A DNA stretch of 64,000 nucleotides, from contig NZ_CACSLH010000008.1 in NCBI RefSeq assembly GCF_902706605.1, forward strand, positions 1 through 64,000, read 5' to 3'. Position 1 is the first letter of the stretch; each line of letters begins with the position of its first letter. Positions 35,311 to 45,034 of this stretch are shown here, in pieces. Under the pieces are notes generated by a model. It searched no databases. It had not been told where the DNA came from and saw only the letters and a program-made list of their open reading frames with translations. The position numbers and the translations under genes were made by a program. The stretch is from Enterococcus sp. CSURQ0835 (GTDB lineage Bacteria > Bacillota > Bacilli > Lactobacillales > Enterococcaceae).

Positions 35311-38300
35311 TCAATAACTGTACCATCCTACTTGCTCATCCCGCCAACCAAGCCGAACTAAATAATTTTTTTCTGCGAGGCTCGGAGTATAGTGGTGCGC
35401 ACCAGTAATAGCATTAGGATTGTACAACCGATAAATCTTTTTATTCCCACCTGAATAAAACGCAATACCTTCTGCGATCCAGCCGAGACGGACTAACTGA
35501 TCTCGTTCAGCCACACGTTTAGTATAATGATGGTCCCCGACATTTGGGTTATACAACCGATAAATTGGGGTCCCTTTAGAAGCCATCATGCCGATAGTTC
35601 CTTCGTCATGCCAACCTAATTTAACTAGTTGTTTTTTTTCGCCAGCATGCAACGTATAAAAATGTTCCCCAGAGTTTGGATTGTAGACGCGATACAATGG
35701 CCGCTTTTTTTCAACAGTCGGTGCTTTCCGAAAAATCGCTTGATACGTCAGATCACCAGTAACGCGTTGCGCTTTAGGCTGTGCGATCGTTTGACCGTTT
35801 TGTTCCCAGTGGTCAAAAACATAGCCTGGATCTGCAACGGGTTTCGGTAGGCTCGCTATTTTTTCACCGCGCTTGACCGCCACCAGCGTATCCCCACTCA
35901 AGCTTCCATGCTCACCAGCTTTAAATGTGGCATGATACACAATAGCTGATAAAACTTTTTTAAAAATCGCTTGGTAGGTCGTGTTACCAGTGACGATCTC
36001 ATTTTTTAAGTTTGCCACTGATTGACCATTTTTCTCCCAATGACTAAAGCCATAACCAGAATTAGCGATCGGAGTCGGCAATTGAGGTAATTTTTCACCG
36101 CGTGCTACTTGGAGTGGCGTGTTGTTCCTTAATTTACCGTGGCCATCGGTGGCAAACGTTACCTGATACATAAATGGTGGCAATTTTTTAAACACGGCGC
36201 GATACATCGTGTCCGCCGTCAATTTTTCTTTAAGCGGATCAACGACTTGCCCGGCTTTTTCCCAATGGTCAAATGCGTAGCCAGGATCGGGTAGCGGAGT
36301 GGGCAGTGTGCTCAACTTTTCTCCCCGGTGAACAGTAGCACTCGTTGCACCTTGCAACAAACCGTGGCCAGCAGTTTCAAACGTCACGTTGACATCAGCT
36401 GGCTTGATCGTCCCGTTGACTGTTACATGCGCCGTATCTGCCAACATATAATTCGATTTATCAGCCCCCGTCAACTGCCAAGCATAGTCGATCGGTTTTT
36501 CCGTCCCGACCAGCGAATCACGATAGCTAGCCGATTGGATCACTAGACCAACGTCATCGGTCACATATGACGCGCGGCCGATCAATTTAGCCGTCAAGTG
36601 TGCAGCCGGCATTCCGTCATAAATTTTGTCGGTGCCGGTAAATTGGATCTCTGCGGGTAAAATGTTGTGAGGTGTAATAGTTAACAGTTGATCCAGTTGG
36701 ACAAAATTTTTCTGCTGATCATCTGAATCAAACAACACCCCAACTTGGTAGGTTCCCGCATTTTTTGGCGGGGTCAAATTGAAATCAGGATCAGTAGCGG
36801 CTTTATATTCCACAGTGCCTTCTCCTAACGTGATCCAGTCAGCTGGTTTCCATAAAATAGTTTGTAATGTTACCGACTGAGCTTGTCCGTCATATTCCAA
36901 GGTCGGTGTTGCTAAGGTGAGGTCGCCTGCAGCCACGCCACTTTTCAGCCGGCGAAAAACACCGTAATAAGTTTGAGCAGGTAGCGTGCCATCTGCTTCT
37001 ACTTTAGGCGAACTTCCCACCGGTCCGCTCTCACTGTCTGCATGCCAATTAAAGCCGAACGTCTTTTGCAGGTCAGCGGTCAAAGGATCTACAGGCGCTT
37101 TAAGTTGGATCCCATCGTTGACAGAACTAATGGCTAGTTCGCTTATGGGGATCGCAGAATAGACTTGGCCGAGACCGGTTTGCCGGATGCCCGTCTTTGG
37201 GTCGCGCCACGTAAACGTCACAGCAGGATCAATGTAATCACGGGTGACGATCACGGCTGTTGCTGGCACTCTAGCATTAACATAGGCTGTTTTTACCGCT
37301 TGCTTGAAATTGTCAAAGTTAGCTAAATTGGTGGCTTTGATCACTTTTAAATTCGGGCAATCGTAAAAAGCCCACGGTGTTAGCTCGACAGTTAACCCAC
37401 TTAGATCAATTTCTTGTAACGCGGTGTCATGAGCAAATGCAAGTTGACCCATTTTTTTAACGTTTGGCAGACTCAAACTTTCGAGGCCTACGCACATAGA
37501 AAAATCACGCACGGCAAGCACTTCTGCTTGAGGAAAATTGGCTTGGCGCAATGCTTTATCATCTATAAAAACATATCCCTGAAGTGCTCTTACTTGGGGA
37601 AAATTGAGCTGTTCTAATTTCTCACAACTTGAAAAAGCATAGCTCTCCAATGTAACAACAGAGGGCAAGTCAACACTTTGCAAATTCGAACATGAATTAA
37701 ATCCATTGACTCCTATTTGTTGCAGTCTAGAGTTCGGTGCGGATTGGACCGTCTTGATGGAACTTTCACCATAGAAGGCACTCTCTCTGTACTTTTCTTC
37801 TGGCGCACCTTTAATAGTCAAAATCGGCAATCCCTGATAGTTGGCTGGAATGACTAAATTTTTCCGATCCGCAGCTGTCGCCGTATCAGCAAAGCCATCG
37901 ATTTGATAGCCGCTCTGGCCGTCGTAAGTAACCGGTGACAATTCAAATGTTTGTGCGCTCTCCGCATCACTTTTAGGCGGTAGCGTATCAGTTGGCGTTG
38001 GTTCATTCGAAATGGGTAAAGTATTTTTCGTCAGACTCGTTAAATTGTTGGGGTTTGTTGAGTTGTTCAGGAAAAGAGGCTTTGAATTGACAGATTCACT
38101 GAGGGATGAATCTGCAGAAGTTGGAGCGAAAGAGGTTATTTCATTTGGTGCTAAATTGTTGCTAGAAGAAGATGTTGGTTGGAAAGGAGTTGCTTTTATA
38201 AACGGTGAGGGTACTGTAGAAACTGTTTTTTCATTTGGCGGTGAAAAGATGCTTGAAACAGTTGAACTTGGCAAAATCATTTTGGCCTGAACAGTCACTG

Positions 38301-38361
38301 GCAGAATAACAAGACACCATAAAAACAGCGACAGGAGCAATCGGAGTATTTTTTTCTCCAT
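35311..38361 (-). CDS. Large secreted modular repeat protein (BspA-type LRR, InlB B-type repeats, DUF5648-type repeats)
   Basis: A 1016-residue surface or secreted protein. It has a signal peptide (basic start, then LLLSLFLWCLVILPVTVQA), a Ser/Thr/Pro/Asn-rich stretch to about 130, and a BspA-type leucine-rich repeat block (about 140-360; repeated forms like SCSNLQSVDLPSV). A linker and a YDG-type beta domain (KIYDG) follow, then three InlB B/Listeria-Bacteroides-type repeats of about 75 residues (each with GYxFDHWE or GYGFSHWE) between about 665 and 885. The last 130 residues hold three YRLYNPN...HYT...LVRLGW repeats (DUF5648 type). No LPXTG motif, C-terminal TM helix, GW or LysM module is visible, so anchoring may be non-covalent through the C-terminal repeats. 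The ATG at 38361 has AAAGGGGG upstream. A role in adhesion is plausible but inferred. Confidence 0.85.
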   Translation of the reverse strand: MEKKILRLLLSLFLWCLVILPVTVQAKMILPSSTVSSIFSPPNEKTVSTVPSPFIKATPFQPTSSSSNNLAPNEITSFAPTSADSSLSESVNSKPLFLNNSTNPNNLTSLTKNTLPISNEPTPTDTLPPKSDAESAQTFELSPVTYDGQSGYQIDGFADTATAADRKNLVIPANYQGLPILTIKGAPEEKYRESAFYGESSIKTVQSAPNSRLQQIGVNGFNSCSNLQSVDLPSVVTLESYAFSSCEKLEQLNFPQVRALQGYVFIDDKALRQANFPQAEVLAVRDFSMCVGLESLSLPNVKKMGQLAFAHDTALQEIDLSGLTVELTPWAFYDCPNLKVIKATNLANFDNFKQAVKTAYVNARVPATAVIVTRDYIDPAVTFTWRDPKTGIRQTGLGQVYSAIPISELAISSVNDGIQLKAPVDPLTADLQKTFGFNWHADSESGPVGSSPKVEADGTLPAQTYYGVFRRLKSGVAAGDLTLATPTLEYDGQAQSVTLQTILWKPADWITLGEGTVEYKAATDPDFNLTPPKNAGTYQVGVLFDSDDQQKNFVQLDQLLTITPHNILPAEIQFTGTDKIYDGMPAAHLTAKLIGRASYVTDDVGLVIQSASYRDSLVGTEKPIDYAWQLTGADKSNYMLADTAHVTVNGTIKPADVNVTFETAGHGLLQGATSATVHRGEKLSTLPTPLPDPGYAFDHWEKAGQVVDPLKEKLTADTMYRAVFKKLPPFMYQVTFATDGHGKLRNNTPLQVARGEKLPQLPTPIANSGYGFSHWEKNGQSVANLKNEIVTGNTTYQAIFKKVLSAIVYHATFKAGEHGSLSGDTLVAVKRGEKIASLPKPVADPGYVFDHWEQNGQTIAQPKAQRVTGDLTYQAIFRKAPTVEKKRPLYRVYNPNSGEHFYTLHAGEKKQLVKLGWHDEGTIGMMASKGTPIYRLYNPNVGDHHYTKRVAERDQLVRLGWIAEGIAFYSGGNKKIYRLYNPNAITGAHHYTPSLAEKNYLVRLGWRDEQVGWYSY

Positions 38362-38435
38362 GGGAATTTCCCCCTTTGCGGTCAAACCGCTGGCTAAAAA
38401 GTTCGCCCCCTTTTTACGCCTACTCCTACAACTTC

Positions 38436-38441
38436 ATTATA
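38436..38441 (-). promoter_or_regulatory. -10 element of the surface-protein gene
   Basis: Consensus TATAAT on the minus strand about 75 bases upstream of the start, preceded by TG one base closer than the extended -10 rule. No good -35 is visible (CGAACA at 17 bases), which suggests activator dependence. The 38362-38435 leader is otherwise featureless. Confidence 0.5.
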
Positions 38442-38554
38442 CATAAAAAACGTATATCTGTTCGTTTTGCTCGATTTGTTTTCAGATTTTTAAGGTTGTA
38501 GGTACTGAAAACAAAATCCTTCCTAGCAACCAACTTTTTATAATTGGAAATAGG

Positions 38555-38591
38555 CAAAAAAGCAGAACAAGAGTTAACTCTTGTCCTGCTC
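38555..38591 (-). terminator. Terminator of ileS
   Basis: On the minus strand, AGCAGGACAAGAGTT pairs with AACTCTTGTTCTGCT (15-bp stem, one G-T pair), followed by T6. It begins 7 bases after the ileS stop. Confidence 0.9.
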
Positions 38592-38597
38592 CAAAAA

Positions 38598-41390
38598 TTA
38601 TTTTGTTTCAAACCCTTCCGCAACAGCTTCCGGATAATTTTTTTCAACTAATTCGGCACAACTGCCACATAGTTCTGGTAATTTTTCATCACTGCCAACA
38701 TCTTTTTTGACTTGGCGGCAACGTTCGCAGACATGCCCTGGTGCTTTTTCAACGACGAAAGCAACATCTTCAAAGACTACCGCGTTCTCAGGCGCCGCAC
38801 CACTTGCGACTTCATAGTAGTCCGGTGAGACGATCAAGAGTTGCGCCACGTTTTCATCTAACGCTTCTAACAAGTCACGAACTTGTTCATTCGGATAAAC
38901 GGTTAACTTCGCTTCCAGCGATTTGCCGATCACTTTTTCATTCCGAGCTGCCTCTAAAGCTTTTAAGACTTTGTCGCGGAAATCCATGAAAGCTGCCCAC
39001 GTGTCCAGGAGTTCCCCTTGGTTCGGAAATTCTTCATAGCTTGGGAATTCAGCTAATTGCACATAGTCTTCCTCTTCTTTTAAATACGACCAGATTTCTT
39101 CAGCCGTGTGAGGGATCACTGGTGTCAATAATTTCGTCAAGGCGACTGCTGCATTGTAAAAGACAGTCTGCATGCAACGTCGTTCATAACTATCAGCGGC
39201 TTGGATGTAGACGACATCTTTGGCAAAATCCAAATAAAAGGCTGACAAGTCACTCGTTAAAAAGTTCATGATCGTGCGGTAAATGTGCATGAAATTATAT
39301 TTTTCATAGCCGTCAGCGCGAACTGCTTTGATGACTTCATTCAAACGGACTGTCATGTATTTGTCGACCGAGCGCAAATCAGCATACGCCACAGCGTCTT
39401 TAGCTGGTTCAAAGTCTGTCGTATTCGCTAATAAGAAGCGAAGCGTGTTCCGGATCTTGCGGTACGTTTCAGCGACTTGTTGCAAGATATCCATCGATAC
39501 CCGCACATCAGCTTCATAATCGACACTTGAGACCCACAGTCGTAAAATATCGGCTCCCATTTGTTTAATCACTTTGTCTGGTGCGATCGTATTGCCCAGT
39601 GATTTACTCATTTTGCGACCTTCACCATCTAACGTGAAGCCTTGTGATAAAACAGCTTTGTAAGGTGCTACGCCATTGATGGCAACACTAGTCGTGATAC
39701 TCGAGTTGAACCAGCCACGATATTGGTCAGAGCCTTCCAAATACATATCTGCTGGGAACGTCAAATTGTCCCGTTGTTTCAAGACTGCTTCATGGGAAGA
39801 ACCAGAATCAAACCACACGTCCATGATATCTGTTTCTTTGGTGAAAGTCCCATTTGGTGAACCGGGATGTGTGAAGCCAGCTGGTAATAAATCTTTCGCA
39901 TCCCAATCAAACCAAATACTTGAACCGTGTTCTTCAAATAATTGCGCGATGTGTTCCGTCGTTTCTGGTGTGATGATGGCCTCACCATTTTCCGCATAAA
40001 AAATTGGAAGTGGTACGCCCCATGCCCGTTGCCGAGAAATGACCCAATCACCACGGTCGCGGATCATGTTGTACAGCCGTGTTTTGCCCCACGGAATGAT
40101 CCAATCGACTTTTTCTACTTCGTCTAAAATATTTTGGCGGAATTTATCGATCGAAGCAAACCATTGTGGCGTTGCTCGGAAGATGACCGGTTTTTTCGTC
40201 CGCCAATCATGCGGGTAGCTGTGGGTGAAGAATTCTAATTTTAACAGCGCACCTTTTTCTTTTAATAAATCGGTGATCATCGGATTGGCTTTGTCATAAA
40301 AGACACCTTCAAAGCCTGGTGCTTCAGCCGTCAGCATTCCTCGGCTATCAACGGGCGATAAGACTTCTAAATCATATCTTTTCCCAGCGATATAGTCGTC
40401 TTCCCCATGTCCTGGTGCGGTGTGAACTAAACCAGTCCCGGCATCTAACGTCACGTGGTCGCCTAAGATGACTAATGACTCCCGATCATAAAACGGATGT
40501 TGCGCGGTCATGTATTCCAGCTCAGTACCTTTGAATTCTTTGAGCACTTCTACGTTTTCCCAATTCAGTTCAGCTTTGACCGTATCCAACAAGTCTTTTG
40601 CGATCACAAATTTTTTCCCGTCCGCGTTGACTAACACGTAAACGTATTTCGGATTGACTGCGATCGCTTCATTAGCAGGTAGTGTCCATGGTGTTGTCGT
40701 CCAAATGATGAACGATGTATCCGTGTCTAATAATCCTTTACCGTCTTTGACTTTGAACGCCACGAAGATCGAAGGTGATTTGACATCTTTGTATTCGATC
40801 TCAGCTTCCGCTAAAGAGGATTCGGAAGAGGGAGACCAATAGATCGGCTTCAAACCTTTATAGATGTAACCTTTTTCTGCCATCTTCCCAAAGACGCGGA
40901 TCTCAGCAGCTTCATAATCTGGTGAAAGCGTCAAATACGGATGATCCCACTCACCAGCAACACCTAAACGTTTGAAATCTTCTCGTTGTTTATCCACTTG
41001 CGACAATGCGTACTCGCGACATTTCGCTAAATATTCAGTCCGGGTCATCTCTTTGCGTTTAACACCTTTATTGGCTAACACTTGTTCGATCGGTAAGCCG
41101 TGAGTATCCCAACCTGGAACATACGGCGCACGGAAACCTGACATTGATTTTGAGCGGATGATGATATCTTTACTGATTTTATTCAGTGCATGACCGATAT
41201 GAATATTCCCATTGGCGTAAGGCGGTCCATCATGTAAGACAAAACTTGGCTTACCTTCATTTAATTGTTGCCGCTTTTCGTAGATTTTATTTGCTTCCCA
41301 CTCTTTTTCCCAATCAGCTTCTCGATTTGGTAAATTACCTTTCATCGGGAATTTTGTTTTGCCAATGTTCAACGTTTCTTTCATTTTCAC
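38598..41390 (-). CDS. ileS: Isoleucyl-tRNA synthetase
   Basis: Charges tRNA-Ile. At 930 residues it is the standard bacterial type. The HIGH motif is HIGHALNKI near residue 67, the KMSKS motif is RKMSKSLGN near 600, and the large CP1 editing domain lies between. The C-terminus has the zinc finger CERCRQ...CGSC typical of the short eubacterial form, which is usually mupirocin-sensitive. The start is a GTG at 41390 (AAAGGAAG about 11 bases upstream); an ATG two codons later is an alternative. Transcription is controlled by the T-box leader at 41500-41716. It follows divIVA at the end of the division cluster. Confidence 0.97.
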   Translation of the reverse strand: MKMKETLNIGKTKFPMKGNLPNREADWEKEWEANKIYEKRQQLNEGKPSFVLHDGPPYANGNIHIGHALNKISKDIIIRSKSMSGFRAPYVPGWDTHGLPIEQVLANKGVKRKEMTRTEYLAKCREYALSQVDKQREDFKRLGVAGEWDHPYLTLSPDYEAAEIRVFGKMAEKGYIYKGLKPIYWSPSSESSLAEAEIEYKDVKSPSIFVAFKVKDGKGLLDTDTSFIIWTTTPWTLPANEAIAVNPKYVYVLVNADGKKFVIAKDLLDTVKAELNWENVEVLKEFKGTELEYMTAQHPFYDRESLVILGDHVTLDAGTGLVHTAPGHGEDDYIAGKRYDLEVLSPVDSRGMLTAEAPGFEGVFYDKANPMITDLLKEKGALLKLEFFTHSYPHDWRTKKPVIFRATPQWFASIDKFRQNILDEVEKVDWIIPWGKTRLYNMIRDRGDWVISRQRAWGVPLPIFYAENGEAIITPETTEHIAQLFEEHGSSIWFDWDAKDLLPAGFTHPGSPNGTFTKETDIMDVWFDSGSSHEAVLKQRDNLTFPADMYLEGSDQYRGWFNSSITTSVAINGVAPYKAVLSQGFTLDGEGRKMSKSLGNTIAPDKVIKQMGADILRLWVSSVDYEADVRVSMDILQQVAETYRKIRNTLRFLLANTTDFEPAKDAVAYADLRSVDKYMTVRLNEVIKAVRADGYEKYNFMHIYRTIMNFLTSDLSAFYLDFAKDVVYIQAADSYERRCMQTVFYNAAVALTKLLTPVIPHTAEEIWSYLKEEEDYVQLAEFPSYEEFPNQGELLDTWAAFMDFRDKVLKALEAARNEKVIGKSLEAKLTVYPNEQVRDLLEALDENVAQLLIVSPDYYEVASGAAPENAVVFEDVAFVVEKAPGHVCERCRQVKKDVGSDEKLPELCGSCAELVEKNYPEAVAEGFETK

Positions 41391-41499
41391 GATTCGATCG
41401 ACTTCCTTTCCAAAGTTAAACTTAACTTAGCTAACCACTTCTAGCTTAAAAATAATTTTCTACCACTAGAACGATCCGTCGCTTAAAGGCTAGCTTAAT

Positions 41500-41716
41500 A
41501 AAAAAAAACGACAAGCTCCTCGTCGGGACGAGCTTGTCGTGGTACCACCCAAATTTGAAATCCATAGATCTCCTCAAATCATCGTTAACGAGATGAATCG
41601 TTACTTGCTACTTGTAGTTCACAAATAAGCTTCATAGAGGATCTGGCTTAATCACAGGGTCTGTTGCACTCGCACTTTCTGCAACTCGCTAAAAGAATGA
41701 GATCAGCTTTTCTGTT
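41500..41716 (-). ncRNA. T-box riboswitch leader of ileS
   Basis: The 326-base gap between divIVA and ileS contains a T-box leader. The antiterminator signature TGGGTGGTACCACG is at 41538-41551 (minus). It is followed by a terminator hairpin ACGACAAGCT/AGCTTGTCGT (41508-41540) and T9. Upstream, stem I features include AGCGAG, a TTGCA/TGCAA stem, and a possible basal GATCT/AGATC pairing. Uncharged tRNA-Ile should bind and stop termination, allowing ileS expression. I could not place the isoleucine specifier codon with certainty. The stretch 41391-41499 holds only the RBS and spacer. Confidence 0.93.
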
Positions 41717-42589
41717 CTATGCGTTACTTTCTTTTTTTAATTCTGGGATATCGATCGTCAGTCCAGCTTTGCGGCGCGCTTGTCGTGTTGGCTTAGGTGC
41801 ATCGATCGTTTCCGCTTTAGCAACTGCGGAAACCTCAGACTTTTTTACCGCGTCACGATCGATCTCAGTTGCTTCCGCTGATTTTTCTTCAACCGCTTGA
41901 GCTTGGTCAGTTGATTCAGCTGTTTGTAAAGTCACTGCTTCAGTCACTTCTGCTGGTTGTTCTGAGTGTACAGCAGTCGTTTCACCCTTGTCAAGTTCTT
42001 CGCCTAAGATTTGTTTGATCTCAGCGTGACCATCGACAAAGTTCGACATCGGGGTCAAGATATCATCCCAGTCCCCACTTTTGGCTTGCTCTAATTGAGT
42101 TTCCAACAATAATAATAATTGTTGGTGGAACACGCGCGTTTTTTTCTTCAAGTCGTTCGTCTCAGTTGCTAATTGGCGAGCTTGATGGGTTGCATCAGCT
42201 AAGATCTGATTTGCTTTTTCTTCGGCTGTTGAAGTTAACAAATGCGCTTTTTTCTCAGCATTCGCGATCATTTCATCAGAACGATTTTGAGCAGATGAGA
42301 TCATGACTTCTGATTCTTTGCTGGCAGAAGATTTTACTTTGTCAGCAGTATCTTGTGCTACTACGATCGATTGGTTCAACGCTTCTTTTAATTCATTGAA
42401 GTATTCTAATTTTTCTTGTGAGTGCTTCAAAGATTTCTCCAGCTCACGATTTTTGGTCAATGTGTCTTCGTAATCGCGGACGATCATATCCAAAAAATCA
42501 TCGACTTCATCTTGATTGTAGCCGCGCATTTTGGTTGAAAAAGCTTTATTTTGAATATCTAAGGGGGTTAATGCCATGTGTTTTTTCAC
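41717..42589 (-). CDS. divIVA: Cell-division/polar protein DivIVA
   Basis: A 290-residue coiled-coil scaffold that binds curved membrane at septa and poles. The conserved N-terminal lipid-binding domain reads [27 protein letters not shown]. Long heptad-rich coiled coils run from about 35 to 185, and the C-terminal third is acidic and Glu/Ala/Thr-rich with low complexity, ending in a basic TRQARRKAG segment. It is longer than the Bacillus protein (about 164), as is usual in cocci. It lies 9 bases after ylmH and ends just before the T-box of ileS. The RBS GAGGTG precedes the ATG. Confidence 0.95.
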   Translation of the reverse strand: MKKHMALTPLDIQNKAFSTKMRGYNQDEVDDFLDMIVRDYEDTLTKNRELEKSLKHSQEKLEYFNELKEALNQSIVVAQDTADKVKSSASKESEVMISSAQNRSDEMIANAEKKAHLLTSTAEEKANQILADATHQARQLATETNDLKKKTRVFHQQLLLLLETQLEQAKSGDWDDILTPMSNFVDGHAEIKQILGEELDKGETTAVHSEQPAEVTEAVTLQTAESTDQAQAVEEKSAEATEIDRDAVKKSEVSAVAKAETIDAPKPTRQARRKAGLTIDIPELKKESNA

Positions 42590-42598
42590 CTCTAAAAT

Positions 42599-43381
42599 TT
42601 ATTTACGTAACACGCCTAACTGTAAGCGGATCTTGCCTTTTTTGGTCGTGCCTTCGATACCTTGGATCTGGATTCGGCCAAAGCCGCGGATCGAAACGAT
42701 ATCTAAAAGATCCAAGCTGTAATCGGGCCGCTCATTGGGCATCCAATTGACTTTGATCTTGCCAGACTCGACTAATTGTTTTGAACGCTGGCGGGAAATA
42801 TTGTAGACCGTTGAGATCACTACGTCTAACCGCAATGAACTAGCCGTCGCACTTTCTTCCGTCCAGCTGTCTTTTGGTACGATCAACTCCGTATACGGCC
42901 GCTCTTCAAAGTGGACCGTGACTTTCCCGATCTTCGTAACTTGTGTTTCAATGTAATTTGCGATTTCATTTGCTAAAAAAACTTGCCAGCGTTCACCGTC
43001 AGAAATGATATCACCGAAAAATTCACGTTTCACACCGGTACTCATCATCGTGCCTAAAATTTTTCCATGGGATAACTGCGCGAATTTGTGGGGATATTTG
43101 ATTTCGATCATCACCAGTTCAAAATCAGCGTCAGTCGGTTCATAATATTCAGGATAGATCAGACAACGACAACGTTCTGCTTGTTCGTACCCGCCATAAA
43201 ATTTAAATTGCAGTTCACTATTTTCACGAATCAACGTTTCTAAAATATACGCTTGGCGCGGATCTAAAAAATTGGTCAAGTAAGGAGCATATTGACTTTC
43301 CACTTGTTCCAGCCAATCGCCGACCGCATCGATAAAAGGATGCTCTTCTGGCCGAAAGTGCTGATAAACATTCGTATTCAA
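42599..43381 (-). CDS. ylmH: S4-domain RNA-binding protein YlmH
   Basis: A 260-residue protein with an N-terminal alpha/beta domain and a C-terminal S4 RNA-binding domain (about 180-245: LRLDVVISTVYNISRQRSKQLVESGKIKVN). YlmH homologues bind ribosomes or tRNA and have been linked to rescue of stalled 50S subunits and, in streptococci, to division control. The start is a TTG at 43381 with GGAGGAG 6 bases upstream. It lies between ylmG and divIVA in the conserved post-ftsZ block. Confidence 0.92.
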   Translation of the reverse strand: MNTNVYQHFRPEEHPFIDAVGDWLEQVESQYAPYLTNFLDPRQAYILETLIRENSELQFKFYGGYEQAERCRCLIYPEYYEPTDADFELVMIEIKYPHKFAQLSHGKILGTMMSTGVKREFFGDIISDGERWQVFLANEIANYIETQVTKIGKVTVHFEERPYTELIVPKDSWTEESATASSLRLDVVISTVYNISRQRSKQLVESGKIKVNWMPNERPDYSLDLLDIVSIRGFGRIQIQGIEGTTKKGKIRLQLGVLRK

Positions 43382-43402
43382 GTTTTCTCCTCCTCTCCCT
43401 TT

Positions 43403-43675
43403 TTAATAAATGAACATATACGCCAGCCGATCGATGACCCGCATCAAAATATTCAACGCGAAAATCGCGACCATGATGGAAAAATCGATCCCGGCAAATT
43501 GCAAAGGTAACCGTTGGAACAACCGTAAAAATGGTTCACAGATCTTGCCTAAAAGCTGACCTAATTTTGATTGATACGCTCCAGGAAACCATGACATCAG
43601 CGCATAGACGATCAATAAAATAGAATAAAGATAAACGATACGATTAATAAGTGCTAATAATTGGATAATGATCAA
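43403..43675 (-). CDS. ylmG: YggT family membrane protein (YlmG)
   Basis: A 90-residue membrane protein with two hydrophobic segments (about 5-30 and 62-88) separated by a loop containing SWFPGAYQSKLG and the conserved EPFLRLFQRLPLQFAGIDFS. YlmG/YggT proteins accompany SepF in nearly all Gram-positive dcw clusters and influence nucleoid or division organisation, but the mechanism is not settled. The start is TTG at 43675 with AAAGGAG 8 bases upstream, suggesting low translation. Confidence 0.9.
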   Translation of the reverse strand: MIIIQLLALINRIVYLYSILLIVYALMSWFPGAYQSKLGQLLGKICEPFLRLFQRLPLQFAGIDFSIMVAIFALNILMRVIDRLAYMFIY

Positions 43676-43688
43676 ATAAGTTGCTCCT

Positions 43689-44339
43689 TTACATGCCTAA
43701 GCCGAAGATATCTTCTTCTTGCAAATTGCGTAACGTTGAACGATCGATCTCAACATTTGGCGGCGTACAGATAAACATCTCGCTGCCAATACGTTTGATA
43801 TCCCCATCTGCCATAAAGACGACACCCGTCAAAAAGTCCACGATCCGACGTGCCTTCATTTCATCAATCGATTGGAAATTCACTAAGACAGCTTCACCAG
43901 CTTCGATCTTTCGAGCAATCGCCATCGCTTCTGAATAAACTTTGGGCTCAACGATTGCGATCTTGCGGTGTGCTTCTTTGCGATTAGGCCGCGTCGCTTG
44001 TTGATTGATCGCTGCCGTTTGAGTTTGCATCGTGTTCGCAGCTTTTGCTTTTAGCGGTCTTGTCTGCTGTACCGCTTGTTTTTGAATCGGTTGTACCGGC
44101 CGCGCGTTTTCTGGACGAGTCGTTGCTTGTGGTTTTTGCATCGCTACGACTTTAGCTGGCGCTGGTTGTTTTGCTGGCTGCGGTGTTGCTGGACGAGCGG
44201 CGGGACGATATGTAGATTGCGATTGGACCGGACGACGTGTTTCTTTTTTTGCTTTTACCGGCTGCTGTACCGGTGCTTCATACGTTTCTTCTTCTGACAA
44301 GCCGAAAAATTCAGAGATCTTTGATAAACTAAATGCCAT
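43689..44339 (-). CDS. sepF: Cell division protein SepF
   Basis: A 216-residue FtsZ-bundling protein that links the Z ring to the membrane. The N-terminal amphipathic membrane anchor is AFSLSKISEFFGL. A long Gln/Pro/Ala-rich linker (about 30-125) follows, then the compact C-terminal core (about 128-216: EPKVYSEAMAIARKIEAGE, ... IDEMKARRIVDFLTG). The core is standard; the linker makes the protein longer than B. subtilis SepF (about 150). It sits between ylmE/yggS and ylmG. Confidence 0.95.
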   Translation of the reverse strand: MAFSLSKISEFFGLSEEETYEAPVQQPVKAKKETRRPVQSQSTYRPAARPATPQPAKQPAPAKVVAMQKPQATTRPENARPVQPIQKQAVQQTRPLKAKAANTMQTQTAAINQQATRPNRKEAHRKIAIVEPKVYSEAMAIARKIEAGEAVLVNFQSIDEMKARRIVDFLTGVVFMADGDIKRIGSEMFICTPPNVEIDRSTLRNLQEEDIFGLGM

Positions 44340-44348
44340 AATTTGATC

Positions 44349-45014
44349 CTACCTTTCTTTAAATAATGCAGTACCGATCCGGACAAAGGTCGCGCCTTCT
44401 TCAATCGCTAGCTTAAAATCATGACTCATTCCCATGCTCAATTCAGTACAGGTCGCAACTTGTTTTTGCGTCGTTTGCTGCAACGTTTTTAAGCGGTGGA
44501 AGACATCTCGGATCTCAGCTTCCGCGGCATGAAGCGGTGCCATCGTCATCAATCCGACGATTTTAATTTTTTCAAGTGTTTGAAGTGCGGCGATCAATTC
44601 TGGTAATGCTTGTGGGGTGATCCCGTGTTTGGATTCTTCCCCTGAGACATTGACTTCGATAAAACATTTGATGGGCCGTGCCGCTCTTTTTTCGATCTCT
44701 TCAGCTAAACGCAGACTATCTAACGCGTGAAAATAATCGATCTCGTTGATGATCTGTTTGACTTTGCGGCGTTGTAGATTACCGATCAAATGCCACGTCA
44801 GATCATGATCAGCTAAGGCCGCTTTTTTGGCTAACAATTTATCAACCCGATTTTCGGCCACATTCGTTACGCCTAGCTCGACTAGTTCACGTGCTTGATC
44901 GGCTTCAACGCTTTTAGTGACAGCAACTAGTGTAACGGCACTTGCATCACGAGAAACAAGAGCACACGACTCCTGGATCTCTTGCTGAATGTCGTGCAAG
45001 TTATCAGCAATCAT
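44349..45014 (-). CDS. YggS/YlmE family PLP-binding protein
   Basis: A 221-residue single-domain TIM-barrel protein that binds pyridoxal phosphate and helps PLP homeostasis. The Schiff-base lysine is in VAVTKSV near residue 33, with GENRVDK-like VAENRVDKLL and WHLIGNLQRRK motifs, and a C-terminal LSMGMSHDFKLAIEEG phosphate-binding segment. It is in its usual place directly after ftsZ. GGGGGAAG precedes the ATG. Confidence 0.95.
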   Translation of the reverse strand: MIADNLHDIQQEIQESCALVSRDASAVTLVAVTKSVEADQARELVELGVTNVAENRVDKLLAKKAALADHDLTWHLIGNLQRRKVKQIINEIDYFHALDSLRLAEEIEKRAARPIKCFIEVNVSGEESKHGITPQALPELIAALQTLEKIKIVGLMTMAPLHAAEAEIRDVFHRLKTLQQTTQKQVATCTELSMGMSHDFKLAIEEGATFVRIGTALFKER

Positions 45015-45034
45015 CTGCTCTTCCCCCTTAACTT

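Noticed and set aside
38012-38290. A 92-codon plus-strand frame opposite the surface-protein N-terminus
   Set aside because: It is the complement of the Ser/Thr/Asn-rich low-complexity stretch, with no start signals.
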